A stretch of 36,737 nt of DNA, taken from an uncultured Oscillospiraceae bacterium. Its GTDB lineage: Bacteria > Bacillota > Clostridia > Oscillospirales > Ruminococcaceae. Under the pieces are notes generated by a model. It made no database searches, was not told where the DNA came from, and saw only the letters and a program-made list of their open reading frames with translations. This document shows positions 6,936-15,169 of the stretch, in pieces. Within the stretch, counting starts at the first letter, position 1. Each line of letters opens with the position of its first letter. The DNA lies in NCBI GenBank assembly GCA_934232845.1, contig CAKQGD010000014.1:1-36737 (forward strand). Reading direction: 5' to 3'. The translations under genes and the position numbers were made by a program.

Positions 6936-8483
6936 ATGCGCCCGATTTCGATGGAAACCGTGGAAAAAAAGAGAGAAGAAATTTTGCGGGAAATCTGCAA
7001 TCGTCAGGAGAGCCACGAGCAGAAAGTGACTGCCCTTTCCCGTGCGGCGGAGAACTTTCTCACCGTGCTCGATGAACCCGAGGGTCTTGACGAACTGATG
7101 CGCTGCCCGCAGGAGGAACGCTGCATCTGCAATCTGTTTGAGGGAGACGCGCCCTACCGTCCGCGCTATATTGCTCCCGACTATGATAAATTTCTGCGGC
7201 AGGGAAGCCGTTTTCTTCAGCTTGAGCCGCCTCGTGATTTTGAAGAGGCGCTTAATTCGCTGATGATTTTGTACCACAACGTACCGAGTATTACGAACTA
7301 TCCCGTTTATATCGGCAGACTTGACCGCCTGCTGACGCCTTATCTCGACGGTGTGGACGACGAACGCGCCAAAAAAGCGCTGCGGCTGTTTTTCACCCAA
7401 ATCGACCGTACGATTTTGGATTCCTTCTGTCATGCAAATATCGGACCGGAACCGTCGCGCGCGGGCAGGCTGATTCTCGAGGCGGAGGGTGAACTGGAAA
7501 ACGCCGTGCCGAACCTCACCATGCTTGTGGATGAGGAAAAAACCACCGATGATTTTCTGCTTGATGGAATTCGCTGCGCCATGCACAGCGCCAAGCCGAG
7601 CTTTGCAAACGATAAAATGTTCCGAAAAGAGCTGGGCGGCGGTTATGTAATCGCCAGCTGCTACAACGGTCTGCTCGAGGGAGGCGGCAGCTATACGCTT
7701 TCCCGTCTGCTGCTTTCCGGGATTGCGAAGCGTTCGAAAAACCTGCGTGATTTCAAGGAAAATCAGCTGCCGCATGTCATGGACGTGATGGCGCGCTATA
7801 TGGATGAACGGATTCGCTTTATTGCACAGGATACCGGTTTCTTTGAGAGCAATTTCCTTTCGGTCGAGGGACTGATTCAGCGCGACCGCTTTACCGCGAT
7901 GTTCGGCATGGTGGGTCTTGCCGAGTGTGTAAATCTCCTTCTGGAGAAGGAGGGACGCGGCAATCTCCGCTTTGGCCGCGACGCCGAGGCCGATGATCTC
8001 GGCGTTGAGATCATCGAACAGATCGACGCATTTAACCGTGCGCATACAAATCCCTACTGCGGTGCGACAGGCGGACATTTTCTCCTGCATGCGCAGGTGG
8101 GACTGGCGGACGATCACAACATGAGTCCCGGCACGCGGATCCCGGTGGGAGAGGAACCCGCGCAGCTTGTGGACCATCTCAAACAGATCAATCGCTTCCA
8201 TAAATATTTCCCGTCCGGCACGGGTGATATTTTCCCGGTCGATTTGACGGTGCATCAAAATCCCGCGTTTGTGCTTGACCTCATCCGCGGCTCCTTCTCG
8301 CAGGAGATTCGCTATCTTTCTTTCTACCGCAGCGACAGCGACGTTGTGCGTGTGACGGGTTATCTCGTCAAACGCAGCGAAATCGAAAAGCTTGCCGCGG
8401 GAGAAAACGTCCGTCAGAATACCACGGGCCTCGGCTATGGAGCCATGCAGAACTGCAAGGCCTTCGACCGGCGGATCCGCTGA
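6936..8483 (+). CDS. yjjI: YjjI family glycyl radical enzyme
   Basis: A 515-aa glycyl radical enzyme of the YjjI (DUF3029) family, matching E. coli YjjI in length; its reaction is not known. The radical glycine is probably G475 in VRVTGYLVKR near the C-terminus. The likely thiyl cysteine is C242 in IASCYNGLLEGGGSYTLSRL, which has the shape of the cysteine loop of this superfamily. NPYCGATGGHF (372-382) is a second conserved-looking cysteine segment. The ATG at 6936 is chosen because AGGGGGG lies 6 nt upstream; the longer frame from 6828 would cross the promoter. The stop is 2 bp from the start of the activase YjjW, and a nucleoside-type ABC transporter follows, which suggests a nucleoside- or deoxyribose-derived substrate (inference). 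The enzyme should be oxygen-sensitive once activated. Confidence 0.92.
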   Translation: MRPISMETVEKKREEILREICNRQESHEQKVTALSRAAENFLTVLDEPEGLDELMRCPQEERCICNLFEGDAPYRPRYIAPDYDKFLRQGSRFLQLEPPRDFEEALNSLMILYHNVPSITNYPVYIGRLDRLLTPYLDGVDDERAKKALRLFFTQIDRTILDSFCHANIGPEPSRAGRLILEAEGELENAVPNLTMLVDEEKTTDDFLLDGIRCAMHSAKPSFANDKMFRKELGGGYVIASCYNGLLEGGGSYTLSRLLLSGIAKRSKNLRDFKENQLPHVMDVMARYMDERIRFIAQDTGFFESNFLSVEGLIQRDRFTAMFGMVGLAECVNLLLEKEGRGNLRFGRDAEADDLGVEIIEQIDAFNRAHTNPYCGATGGHFLLHAQVGLADDHNMSPGTRIPVGEEPAQLVDHLKQINRFHKYFPSGTGDIFPVDLTVHQNPAFVLDLIRGSFSQEIRYLSFYRSDSDVVRVTGYLVKRSEIEKLAAGENVRQNTTGLGYGAMQNCKAFDRRIR

Positions 8484-8485
8484 GA

Positions 8486-9328
8486 ATGGAGACGGCTCTT
8501 GTCAATCGCATCCTGCCGTTTTCCTCGGTGGACGGCCCCGGCAACCGCACCGCCGTTTTTTTGCAGGGATGCAACTTCGACTGCCGATACTGCCATAACC
8601 CCGAGACGATCCGCTTGTGTGTGTCTTGCGGGGCATGTCTGCCGTATTGCAAAACAGGCGCGCTCTCGCTTCAAGACGGGCATGTGACCTACGACTTTTC
8701 CAAATGCGTCTTCTGCGACGAGTGCTTTCGGCATTGTCCGAACAGCAGCTCTCCCCGCGTGCGGCGGATGACCGCCGTTCAGGTGATGGACGAAGTGAAA
8801 AGAAATCTTCCCTTTATTCGGGGAATCACCGTTTCGGGCGGGGAATGCACACAGCAGCGGGATTTTCTTCTTGCGCTTCTTACCCTCGCCAAGGCGGAGG
8901 GACTCGGCACGCTGCTTGACTCCAACGGCAGCTATGATTTTTCCGCCGATCCCGCGCTTCTTGCGGTGACGGACGGCGTGATGCTCGACGTCAAGGCGTG
9001 GTCGCCCGACGAGCACCTGCGTATAACGGGACAGACAAACGCGATGGTGCGGCAGAACCTTTCCTTTCTTGCGGCGTCAGGCAAGCTGACAGAGGTGCGC
9101 ACCGTGATTGTGCCCGGCCTGTTCGATGTGCGCAAGACGGTCCGCGAGACGGCGCGTGCCATTGCCCCTTTCCTGTCTGTGGGAAACGTGCGCTGCAAGA
9201 TTATTCGCTACCGTCCGCAGGGGGTGCGCCCGGCGTACCGCAGCATGACAGAACCGGACGATGCGCTTCTTGCAGAGCTTCGCGCGCTTGCAGAACGCGA
9301 GGGCCTGCCCGATGTGGTGACAACCTGA
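8486..9328 (+). CDS. yjjW: YjjW family glycyl radical enzyme activase (radical SAM)
   Basis: A 280-aa radical SAM activase that would install the glycyl radical on YjjI by hydrogen abstraction with a 5'-deoxyadenosyl radical. The radical SAM motif is C29-x3-C33-x2-C36 (GCNFDCRYCHNPE). Two ferredoxin-type [4Fe-4S] motifs follow at C45-C48-C51-C55 and C74-C77-C80-C84, as is usual for YjjW and other long activases. GGEC near residue 113 is the SAM-binding motif. It starts 2 bp after the yjjI stop, so the two are translationally coupled. The 50 bp to the next gene contain only an A/T-only hairpin, too weak to be called a terminator. Confidence 0.93.
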   Translation: METALVNRILPFSSVDGPGNRTAVFLQGCNFDCRYCHNPETIRLCVSCGACLPYCKTGALSLQDGHVTYDFSKCVFCDECFRHCPNSSSPRVRRMTAVQVMDEVKRNLPFIRGITVSGGECTQQRDFLLALLTLAKAEGLGTLLDSNGSYDFSADPALLAVTDGVMLDVKAWSPDEHLRITGQTNAMVRQNLSFLAASGKLTEVRTVIVPGLFDVRKTVRETARAIAPFLSVGNVRCKIIRYRPQGVRPAYRSMTEPDDALLAELRALAEREGLPDVVTT

Positions 9329-9378
9329 AAAAAAACGCAATGTTTTTTCGATAGATAAAAAGCGAAGGAGGGGATTTT

Positions 9379-10929
9379 TTGACGCGGGAGGAAAGAATCG
9401 ACCGCTCTGTAAAAGTGGTCGAAATGAAAAAAATCGTCAAAAAATTCGGCGATTTTGTCGCGAACGACGGGATTGACCTGACCGTTTACAAGGGAGAAAT
9501 CCACGCGATTCTCGGTGAAAACGGTGCGGGAAAATCGACGCTGATGAATCAGCTTTACGGTTTGTACGCGCCGACGTCGGGTGAAATTTGGGCGAACGGA
9601 AAGCAGCTTGTAACCGACAGTCCCAGAAAAGCGATCGAAGCGGGCGTCGGCATGGTGCATCAGCACTTTATGCTGGTGCAGCCATTTACGGTGACGGAAA
9701 ACATCGTTCTCGGTGTGGAACCGCTGCACGGCATTTCTTTGGACATGGCGGCGGCTCGGAAAAATGTGGTTGAAATTTCCAAGCGCTATGGGCTTGACAT
9801 TGATCCGGATGCGAAAATTGAGGATATCTCCGTCGGAATGCAGCAGCGCGTCGAGATTCTCAAGGCGCTTTACCGCGGCGCCGAGATTCTGATTTTGGAC
9901 GAGCCGACTGCTTCCCTTACGCCGCAGGAAATTCATGAGCTGATCGAAATTCTGCACAACCTGACCGAGGACGGCAAATCTATTCTTTTGATTACGCATA
10001 AGCTCAAGGAAATCAAGGCTGTGGCGGATCGCTGCACGATCATCCGTCTTGGAAAATATATCGGCACGGTGGATGTGGAAACCGTGTCGGAAAGCGAGCT
10101 TGCCAGCATGATGGTGGGACGCAGCGTCACCTTTGAAGTGGAAAAGCCGGAGCAGAAGCCCGGAGACGTCGTGCTTGAGGTCAAGGACCTGCATGGCGTG
10201 GATTACCGCGGGGTAGAGATTCTGCGCGGACTGAACCTTACGGTTCGAAAAGGAGAAATTCTCGGCATCGCGGGCATCGACGGCAACGGGCAGACCGAGA
10301 TGGTCGAGATTATCACCGGCCTGCGGAAAGCGACCAAGGGTTCCGTATGCATCAATAAAACGGAGATCTGCAACAAACCGCCCCGCACAGGTTTTTTGGC
10401 GGGAGTGTCGAGCATACCGGCCGACCGGCAGAAGCACGGACTTGTGCTTGATTTTACGGTGGCCGAGAATATGGTTCTGCAGAATTTCCGCGAACCGCAG
10501 TTCCAGCGGCACGGTATTTTGAATAAAGACGCCATCCGCCGCTATACGCGGGAGGCCGTCGAAAAATACGACGTGCGCCCGCACGACTGCGTGGACAAGC
10601 TCGCGGGAACGCTTTCGGGCGGCAATCAGCAAAAAGTGATCATCGCCCGCGAGGTCAACAATGACAAAGACCTTCTGATTGCGGTGAATCCCACGCGCGG
10701 CCTTGACGTCGGCGCGATCGAATATGTGCATAAGTATATCGTGGAGCAGCGCAATAAAGGGAAAGCCGTTCTGCTCGTATCGTTTGAACTTGACGAGGTC
10801 ATGGGTCTTTCGGATCGCATCGACGTCATTTATGCCGGTAAAATTGTCGGCGAAATGGCAGGCTGCGACGCCGATGAGAACCGCCTTGGCCTGATGATGG
10901 CGGGAGGAGAACATCATGCAGAAGATTAA
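9379..10929 (+). CDS. nupO: Nucleoside-type (BMP family) ABC transporter ATP-binding protein
   Basis: A 516-aa protein with two fused ABC ATPase domains, like B. subtilis NupO (YufO) and RbsA-type proteins. Domain 1: Walker A GENGAGKST, Q-loop region HQHFMLVQPF, ABC signature SVGMQQRVEI and Walker B ILILDEPTASL. Domain 2: degenerate Walker A GIDGNGQTE, signature LSGGNQQKVI and Walker B LLIAVNPTRGLD, in which asparagine replaces the usual glutamate-bearing DEP; this asymmetry is typical of the family. The start is TTG with GGAGGGG 5 nt upstream. It lies 50 bp after yjjW and overlaps the first permease by 14 bp. The substrate is probably a nucleoside, by family. The usual lipoprotein binding protein is not in the cluster. 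Confidence 0.9.
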   Translation: MTREERIDRSVKVVEMKKIVKKFGDFVANDGIDLTVYKGEIHAILGENGAGKSTLMNQLYGLYAPTSGEIWANGKQLVTDSPRKAIEAGVGMVHQHFMLVQPFTVTENIVLGVEPLHGISLDMAAARKNVVEISKRYGLDIDPDAKIEDISVGMQQRVEILKALYRGAEILILDEPTASLTPQEIHELIEILHNLTEDGKSILLITHKLKEIKAVADRCTIIRLGKYIGTVDVETVSESELASMMVGRSVTFEVEKPEQKPGDVVLEVKDLHGVDYRGVEILRGLNLTVRKGEILGIAGIDGNGQTEMVEIITGLRKATKGSVCINKTEICNKPPRTGFLAGVSSIPADRQKHGLVLDFTVAENMVLQNFREPQFQRHGILNKDAIRRYTREAVEKYDVRPHDCVDKLAGTLSGGNQQKVIIAREVNNDKDLLIAVNPTRGLDVGAIEYVHKYIVEQRNKGKAVLLVSFELDEVMGLSDRIDVIYAGKIVGEMAGCDADENRLGLMMAGGEHHAED

Positions 10930-11974
10930 ACGGCTGCTGGGCGGAAAATTCGCCCTGACGATTTTTTCGGTTCTCCTGTCTTTTCTGGTGGGTGCGATCT
11001 TTTTGACGATGATCGGGATTGACCCGATTGCGGCGTATCAAAAAATGATTGACGGCGCGGTCGGCTCCCGGAAAAATATCGCCTATTCCGTTGTGTATGC
11101 TTCTCCGCTGATTCTGGTGGGGCTTTCTGTGGCGTTTTCTTTCCGCACGGGTGTGTTCAACATCGGGGCGGAGGGACAGTTCGTCATGGGATCCATGGCC
11201 GCTTGTGTCGTGGGGATTCTCGTTCCGGCTCCGCCTGTGGTGCTGGTGCCTCTGTGCTTTCTGGCGGCGGCCGCCGCCGGCGCCCTGTGGGGGGTTCTCG
11301 TGGCTTTCTTAAAGACAAAATGGGGCATCAATGAGGTGCTGTCCATGATTATGTTCAACTGGATCGCCTTTTATCTTTCCAACTATATTGCGGGTCTGCC
11401 CGCAATTAAGACCGAAGGAAACGCCGAGGCGACCAAGAATGTGCAGGACGCCGCCCGTATCCTCTTTCCCGAAGCATGGAGAAAGGCGCTCTGTCCGACC
11501 TCAAACTGGGGCATTCTTCTCGCCGTAATCGCAGTGGCGGTGGTCTATATCATCATCGAGAAAACGACGCTCGGCTATCAGCTCAAGGCGGTCGGCTTCA
11601 ACCGCAGCGCCGCCGAGTACGGCGGCATCAACCCGAACCGTGCGATCATTACGGCGATTGCCATCTCCGGCGTGCTGGCCGGCCTCGGCGGTGCGGTGCA
11701 GCTGCTTGGCATGGGACAGCGCATCAGTATTTTTTCCGGACAGGAAGGCTTCGGCTTTCAGGGAATCAGCGTGGCGCTGATCGGTGCCTCGAACCCCATC
11801 GGTGTTCTCTTCGCGGGTCTGTTTTACGGCGCGCTGAAGTACGGAGGAAATAAGCTCAATCTGATCGGCGCGCCTTCCGAGGTGATCGATATCATCATGG
11901 GTACGGTCGTCTTCTTTATCGCGATTTCGCATGTATTTCGCTTTGTGCGGCATAAGAAAGGAGGAAAGGCGTAA
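10916..11974 (+). CDS. nupP: Nucleoside-type ABC transporter permease (NupP/YufP-like)
   Basis: A 352-aa integral membrane permease of the BPD_transp_2 class. About nine hydrophobic segments are visible, starting with FALTIFSVLLSFLVGAIFLT. The motif FRTGVFNIGAEGQFVMGSMA is diagnostic for the first permease of BMP-family nucleoside transporters. Length matches B. subtilis NupP. The ATG lies inside the end of the ATPase gene (14-bp overlap, another frame), and the stop overlaps the next ATG by one base, so the subunits are translationally coupled. It pairs with the next permease to form the channel. Confidence 0.9.
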   Translation: MQKIKRLLGGKFALTIFSVLLSFLVGAIFLTMIGIDPIAAYQKMIDGAVGSRKNIAYSVVYASPLILVGLSVAFSFRTGVFNIGAEGQFVMGSMAACVVGILVPAPPVVLVPLCFLAAAAAGALWGVLVAFLKTKWGINEVLSMIMFNWIAFYLSNYIAGLPAIKTEGNAEATKNVQDAARILFPEAWRKALCPTSNWGILLAVIAVAVVYIIIEKTTLGYQLKAVGFNRSAAEYGGINPNRAIITAIAISGVLAGLGGAVQLLGMGQRISIFSGQEGFGFQGISVALIGASNPIGVLFAGLFYGALKYGGNKLNLIGAPSEVIDIIMGTVVFFIAISHVFRFVRHKKGGKA

Positions 11975-12915
11975 TGGATAGCTTTATCAATAATCTTGGC
12001 GTTGTGCTCTATGCGACGCTGGTGTATACGCCTCCGCTGCTTTTTGCCGCGCTCGGCTCCTGCTTTTCCGAAAACAGCGGCATCGTGAATATCGGTATCG
12101 AGGGCATGATGACGATCGGCGCGTTCACGGGAGCCTGCATCGGGCACTTCACCGGCATGCCGTGGATTTCGTTTCTCTGCGCCGGGCTTGCGGGCGCGGC
12201 CTTCGGCGCGCTGCATGCTTTTGCCACGGTCAAGCTGAACGCCGACCAGACCATTTCCGGCACGGCGATCAATTTCCTTGCGCCGGGCGTTGCGCTTCTG
12301 ATGGCGAAAGCACTGTTTAATTCCTCCGACACGCCGGCGCTTTCCGATGCGAAGCTGCCGCGCCTGTTCACCTCTGTCTTTGAGGGAGGTTCGGTGGGAG
12401 CGAATTTTCTGAAAAACATCTTTGTCAACTATGCGTCGACCTACCTTGTGTTTCTGGTCGTCGTGCTGGTTTGGTTCGTGTTTTACAAAACGCGCTTCGG
12501 CCTGCGTCTGCGCGCCTGCGGTGAGCACCCCAAGGCATGCGATACGCTGGGCATCAACGTACAAAGAATGCGTTTCACCTGCGTGGTGATCTCCGGCTTT
12601 CTGGCCGGTCTCGGCGGTGCATGCGTTACGATGGCGACGATGAATCAGTTTCGGCCGACGTCTATTGTGGGACAGGGCTTTATCGCAATCGCCGCGGTGA
12701 TTTTCGGTAAGTTCCGCCCGCAGGGCGCGATGATGGCATGCCTGCTCTTTGGCATGTGCACCGGTCTCAAGGTCGTACTCGGTTCGAACGCGGTGATTTC
12801 TTCGCAGCTGATCTCCATGATCCCGTATGCGGTTACGGTTGTGGTGCTGATTCTGTTTGTCGGCAAGTCTCATGTTCCCGCCGCAAACGGAAAGCCCTAC
12901 GTCAAGAGCCGCTGA
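11974..12915 (+). CDS. nupQ: Nucleoside-type ABC transporter permease (NupQ/YufQ-like)
   Basis: A 313-aa permease, the second of the pair. It contains the family motif ENSGIVNIGIEGMMTIGAFT and a later FGLRLRACGEHPKACDTLGI cytoplasmic loop, which probably contacts the ATPase. About eight to nine hydrophobic segments. The start ATG shares its A with the upstream TAA. It is the last gene of the run; a strong hairpin terminator begins 51 bp downstream. No BMP/NupN-type binding lipoprotein or nucleoside catabolic gene follows. Confidence 0.9.
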   Translation: MDSFINNLGVVLYATLVYTPPLLFAALGSCFSENSGIVNIGIEGMMTIGAFTGACIGHFTGMPWISFLCAGLAGAAFGALHAFATVKLNADQTISGTAINFLAPGVALLMAKALFNSSDTPALSDAKLPRLFTSVFEGGSVGANFLKNIFVNYASTYLVFLVVVLVWFVFYKTRFGLRLRACGEHPKACDTLGINVQRMRFTCVVISGFLAGLGGACVTMATMNQFRPTSIVGQGFIAIAAVIFGKFRPQGAMMACLLFGMCTGLKVVLGSNAVISSQLISMIPYAVTVVVLILFVGKSHVPAANGKPYVKSR

Positions 12916-12966
12916 ATCGGTTTGGTAAGAAAAGCGATTCTCATTTTTAAGCAGCCGCAAAACAAT

Positions 12967-13001
12967 TTAGCGGCGGGTTTCTTACCCGCCGCTAATTCTT
13001 T
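12967..13001 (+). terminator. Strong hairpin terminator after the transporter operon, possibly bidirectional
   Basis: A perfect 12-bp stem (12967-12978 with 12984-12995) with a 5-nt loop, followed by TTCTTTG. On the opposite strand it is followed by ATTGTTTT, so it could also stop leftward transcription. Confidence 0.85.
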
Positions 13002-13193
13002 GTAAAACGTGCCGCAAAGCAGTTGAAAGAGGACTATGCATAAGCGCAGCCGTCTGTCGGACGGCAGCTCCGCCCAGAAAGCTGCACCGACAAAATCCGA
13101 AACAGGCAGTCTCCGGGCGATTGTCCGGCAGAGATCCGGCTTTCGATGGAGAAAGAAATCCGAAATCCTGCTTTTTAGGATGAAGTCAATATG
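13002..13193. other. Gene-free stretch between two terminators
   Basis: The region from 12916 to 13286 has no credible gene. Between its two terminators lie small hairpins, for example CCGTC-tgtcg-GACGG near 13050 and ATCCT-gctttt-AGGAT near 13167-13182. The short open frame 13036-13248 lacks a ribosome site and a recognisable domain and runs through the terminator hairpin. No known RNA family was recognised. Confidence 0.4.
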
Positions 13194-13194
13194 G

Positions 13195-13233
13195 AAAAAA
13201 GGCGTCCTGCCGGTTTTGCAGACCGACGGGACG
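13195..13233 (-). terminator. Rho-independent terminator after ytvI (minus strand)
   Basis: On the minus strand an 11-bp stem (13223-13233 with 13203-13213, one mismatch and one G-U pair) is followed by CCTTTTTT. It lies 54 bp beyond the ytvI stop. Confidence 0.75.
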
Positions 13234-13286
13234 TCGCTTTGTCTATGAGCGCAGTTTGTTTCAGCCGAACAATTATGAGAAAGCAC

Positions 13287-14345
13287 TCAGGTTTTATAAA
13301 GAGGAATTCCTTCCACCGTGGTAAGATACCGAATCAGCAGTGCGGCGACCGGCATTAAGAAAATGCCCCATACGCCGATCACTTTCAGACCGATGAACAT
13401 GGCGGACAGCGTTACCACGGGGTGGAGACCCAGCTGATCCCCGACGATGCGCGGCTCAATAATGTTGCGGATCACCGTAATCGCCGCGTAGAGCAGAATA
13501 AGCCCCACGCCTGTGCCGGCAGTGCCTGCGATCAGATGATAAAGCGCCCATGGAATCAGAATAGCGCCGGAGCCGAGCAGCGGAAGAATATCCAAAACGG
13601 CCGTCAGTGCCGCAATGCTCAGGGCATTTTCAATCTTCAGGAAAGAAAGCCCGATGGAAAGCTCTGCAAAAGTGACGATCATAATGATCAGATAGGCACG
13701 CACCAGCCGAAAAAGGCAAGAGGTCAAAAAGTTCTTAATATCAAGAATGAGCGGCTGCGCCCGTTTGGGGATTTGACGCATTAAAAATCCCGTGATGCGG
13801 GTATAGTCCATACAGATGTAGAACGAGGATACGATCATAAAAACGAAACCAATTAAGAACATAGGAAAGCCCTTGACAGCACCGGTTACGGTTGAGATAA
13901 GCCATGACGACAAGGAGGAGACCACATCTGTCATCGCGCTGGAGAGAACGTCAAAAATTTCGGATAGAGACAGCGCAAAGGCGGGGGCAAGTGCCTGCAG
14001 CCACTCCACCGTCTGATCTCCAAGGCTTTGCAGGGCCGGCAGCAGGCTGTCGCGGAAAAAAACAGGAAAGGACTGCGCCGCGCCGATTATACGCTCCACG
14101 GTAAAAACCGCTATGCCCCAGAACGCGAGAATGACCAGTGCGTAAAACAGTACGGCAATTACGGCGACCGGAGCCCCGCCGCGGATTTTCAGCCGGCGGG
14201 AAATATGTTTAAACAGATAGGCGAGGGCAAAGCCTCCGAGAAAAGGCCAGATGAGCGGTACAGCGAATTTTAAAGTACATAATACAAGGAGAACGATTAC
14301 TGCCCAAAAACAAAAATTCTGTAAAAAACAAATGCGTTTTTCCAT
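13287..14345 (-). CDS. ytvI: YtvI/AI-2E transporter family membrane protein
   Basis: A 352-aa polytopic membrane protein of the AI-2E transporter (PerM) superfamily, closest in form to the sporulation integral membrane protein YtvI of Firmicutes. It has an N-terminal hydrophobic pair (FWAVIVLLVLCTLKFAVPLI), a central amphipathic region, and a C-terminal block with the family segments LDILPLLGSGAILIPWALY and EPRIVGDQLGLHPVVTLSAM. About seven to eight membrane segments are visible. AAGGAG lies about 8 nt before the ATG. It is a single gene on the minus strand, divergent from pheB and ended by its own terminator. The transported substrate is unknown, and a sporulation role is inferred from the family only. 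Confidence 0.8.
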   Translation of the reverse strand: MEKRICFLQNFCFWAVIVLLVLCTLKFAVPLIWPFLGGFALAYLFKHISRRLKIRGGAPVAVIAVLFYALVILAFWGIAVFTVERIIGAAQSFPVFFRDSLLPALQSLGDQTVEWLQALAPAFALSLSEIFDVLSSAMTDVVSSLSSWLISTVTGAVKGFPMFLIGFVFMIVSSFYICMDYTRITGFLMRQIPKRAQPLILDIKNFLTSCLFRLVRAYLIIMIVTFAELSIGLSFLKIENALSIAALTAVLDILPLLGSGAILIPWALYHLIAGTAGTGVGLILLYAAITVIRNIIEPRIVGDQLGLHPVVTLSAMFIGLKVIGVWGIFLMPVAALLIRYLTTVEGIPLYKT

Positions 14346-14500
14346 AAAACCGCTCCTTTCGGGGTGACGTCTCGGACAAAGGAGAAGAAAATGCCGACCG
14401 CAGAGAAGCTTTTCACGCGGAGCATTTTACGCTGCGCATCGGGAAAATAGTCTCTTTTGTAAAATAGATGAAAACCTGAATCAGACAAATGATTATCCTT

Positions 14501-14529
14501 ATTATATCCGTTATTTTTTAAGAAATTAA
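14501..14529 (-). promoter_or_regulatory. Possible promoter of ytvI (minus strand)
   Basis: On the minus strand TATAAT (14501-14506) is preceded, 17 bp upstream, by TTAATT (14524-14529). The -10 is perfect but the -35 is weak, and the implied leader of about 150 nt is long, so this is tentative. Confidence 0.4.
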
Positions 14530-14563
14530 GCCTTTTGAGGAAAAAATATTGTGAAGAAAAGAC

Positions 14564-14592
14564 TTGCAGAAAATCGATTTCCTGTGTATAGT
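14564..14592 (+). promoter_or_regulatory. Promoter of the pheB-hom-thrB-lysC cluster
   Basis: TTGCAG at 14564-14569 and TATAGT at 14587-14592 have a 17-bp spacer. The start codon of pheB follows 41 bp later. No other convincing promoter was seen further into the cluster, so the four genes may share this one. Confidence 0.68.
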
Positions 14593-14633
14593 GTATTTTA
14601 TAGAAAAACAATCGTGCATGAGAGGTGGAAAAA

Positions 14634-15077
14634 ATGTGGGAAGAACCGAAATATCTGGTTGTGGAAAGTCAAGCCCTGCCGGATGTCTTTGTAAAGGTTG
14701 TATACGCCAAGCATCTTTTAGAGAGCGGCACCACAGGAAATATTTCCCTTGCGGCAAAAATGGCGGGAATTTCCCGCAGCGCAATCTATAAGTACCGGGA
14801 CGCGGTATTTCCGTATGTCAGCGAGATGTCGGGCAAGGTTGTCAGTCTCTATGTCGTGATGCACGACAGACCGGGAATGCTTTCGCGCGTGATCCATACT
14901 CTGTACGAAAACGGCGCGAATATTTTGACAATCAACCAGAACATTCCCGTCGATGGCATGGCGGCGGTATCTCTGTCTGTTTCGCTGGATGCGGCTGCGG
15001 CCAGCGACATGGATCTGCTCAACGCGCTGAAAAACCTCGGCGATGTGGCTGAGGTTAGAAGGCTGGTCGGAAGATAA
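14634..15077 (+). CDS. pheB: ACT domain protein PheB-like
   Basis: A 147-aa stand-alone ACT protein. Residues about 25-60 (LESGTTGNISLAAKMAGISR, then SAIYKYRD) resemble a helix-turn-helix. Residues about 68-147 form one ACT domain (VVSLYVVMHDRPGMLSRVIH with the DRPGxL ligand loop), which binds amino acids. The family is named PheB from its place beside pheA in B. subtilis, but it is often found ahead of homoserine dehydrogenase in Clostridia. The ATG at 14634 is preferred because AGAGGTGG lies 5 nt upstream; the alternative GTG at 14625 lies within that site. The next gene is homoserine dehydrogenase, 92 bp away, so a role in sensing an aspartate-family amino acid is likely (inference). Confidence 0.85.
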   Translation: MWEEPKYLVVESQALPDVFVKVVYAKHLLESGTTGNISLAAKMAGISRSAIYKYRDAVFPYVSEMSGKVVSLYVVMHDRPGMLSRVIHTLYENGANILTINQNIPVDGMAAVSLSVSLDAAAASDMDLLNALKNLGDVAEVRRLVGR

Positions 15078-15169
15078 CATACTTTTTTGCGGGTCTTGCC
15101 CGCGCAGAATAATTTTACAGACCGCTTTGCCTCGGCTGTGCGGTTCTGACGAAGAATTGGAGGAAAACC

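Noticed and set aside
6921..8258. 445-codon open frame on the minus strand
   Set aside because: Antisense to yjjI and without any recognisable family or ribosome site.
9208..10917. 569-codon open frame on the minus strand
   Set aside because: Antisense to yjjW and the ATPase gene nupO, both of which have intact motifs.
13036..13248. 70-codon frame after the transporter operon
   Set aside because: No ribosome site, no domain, and it crosses the ytvI terminator hairpin.
15078..15169. Terminator or riboswitch between pheB and hom
   Set aside because: Two small hairpins (GCGGG/CCCGC and a bulged CAGA-CGC/GCGGTTCTG) are present, but neither has a T-tract and the gap is too short for a known amino acid riboswitch.
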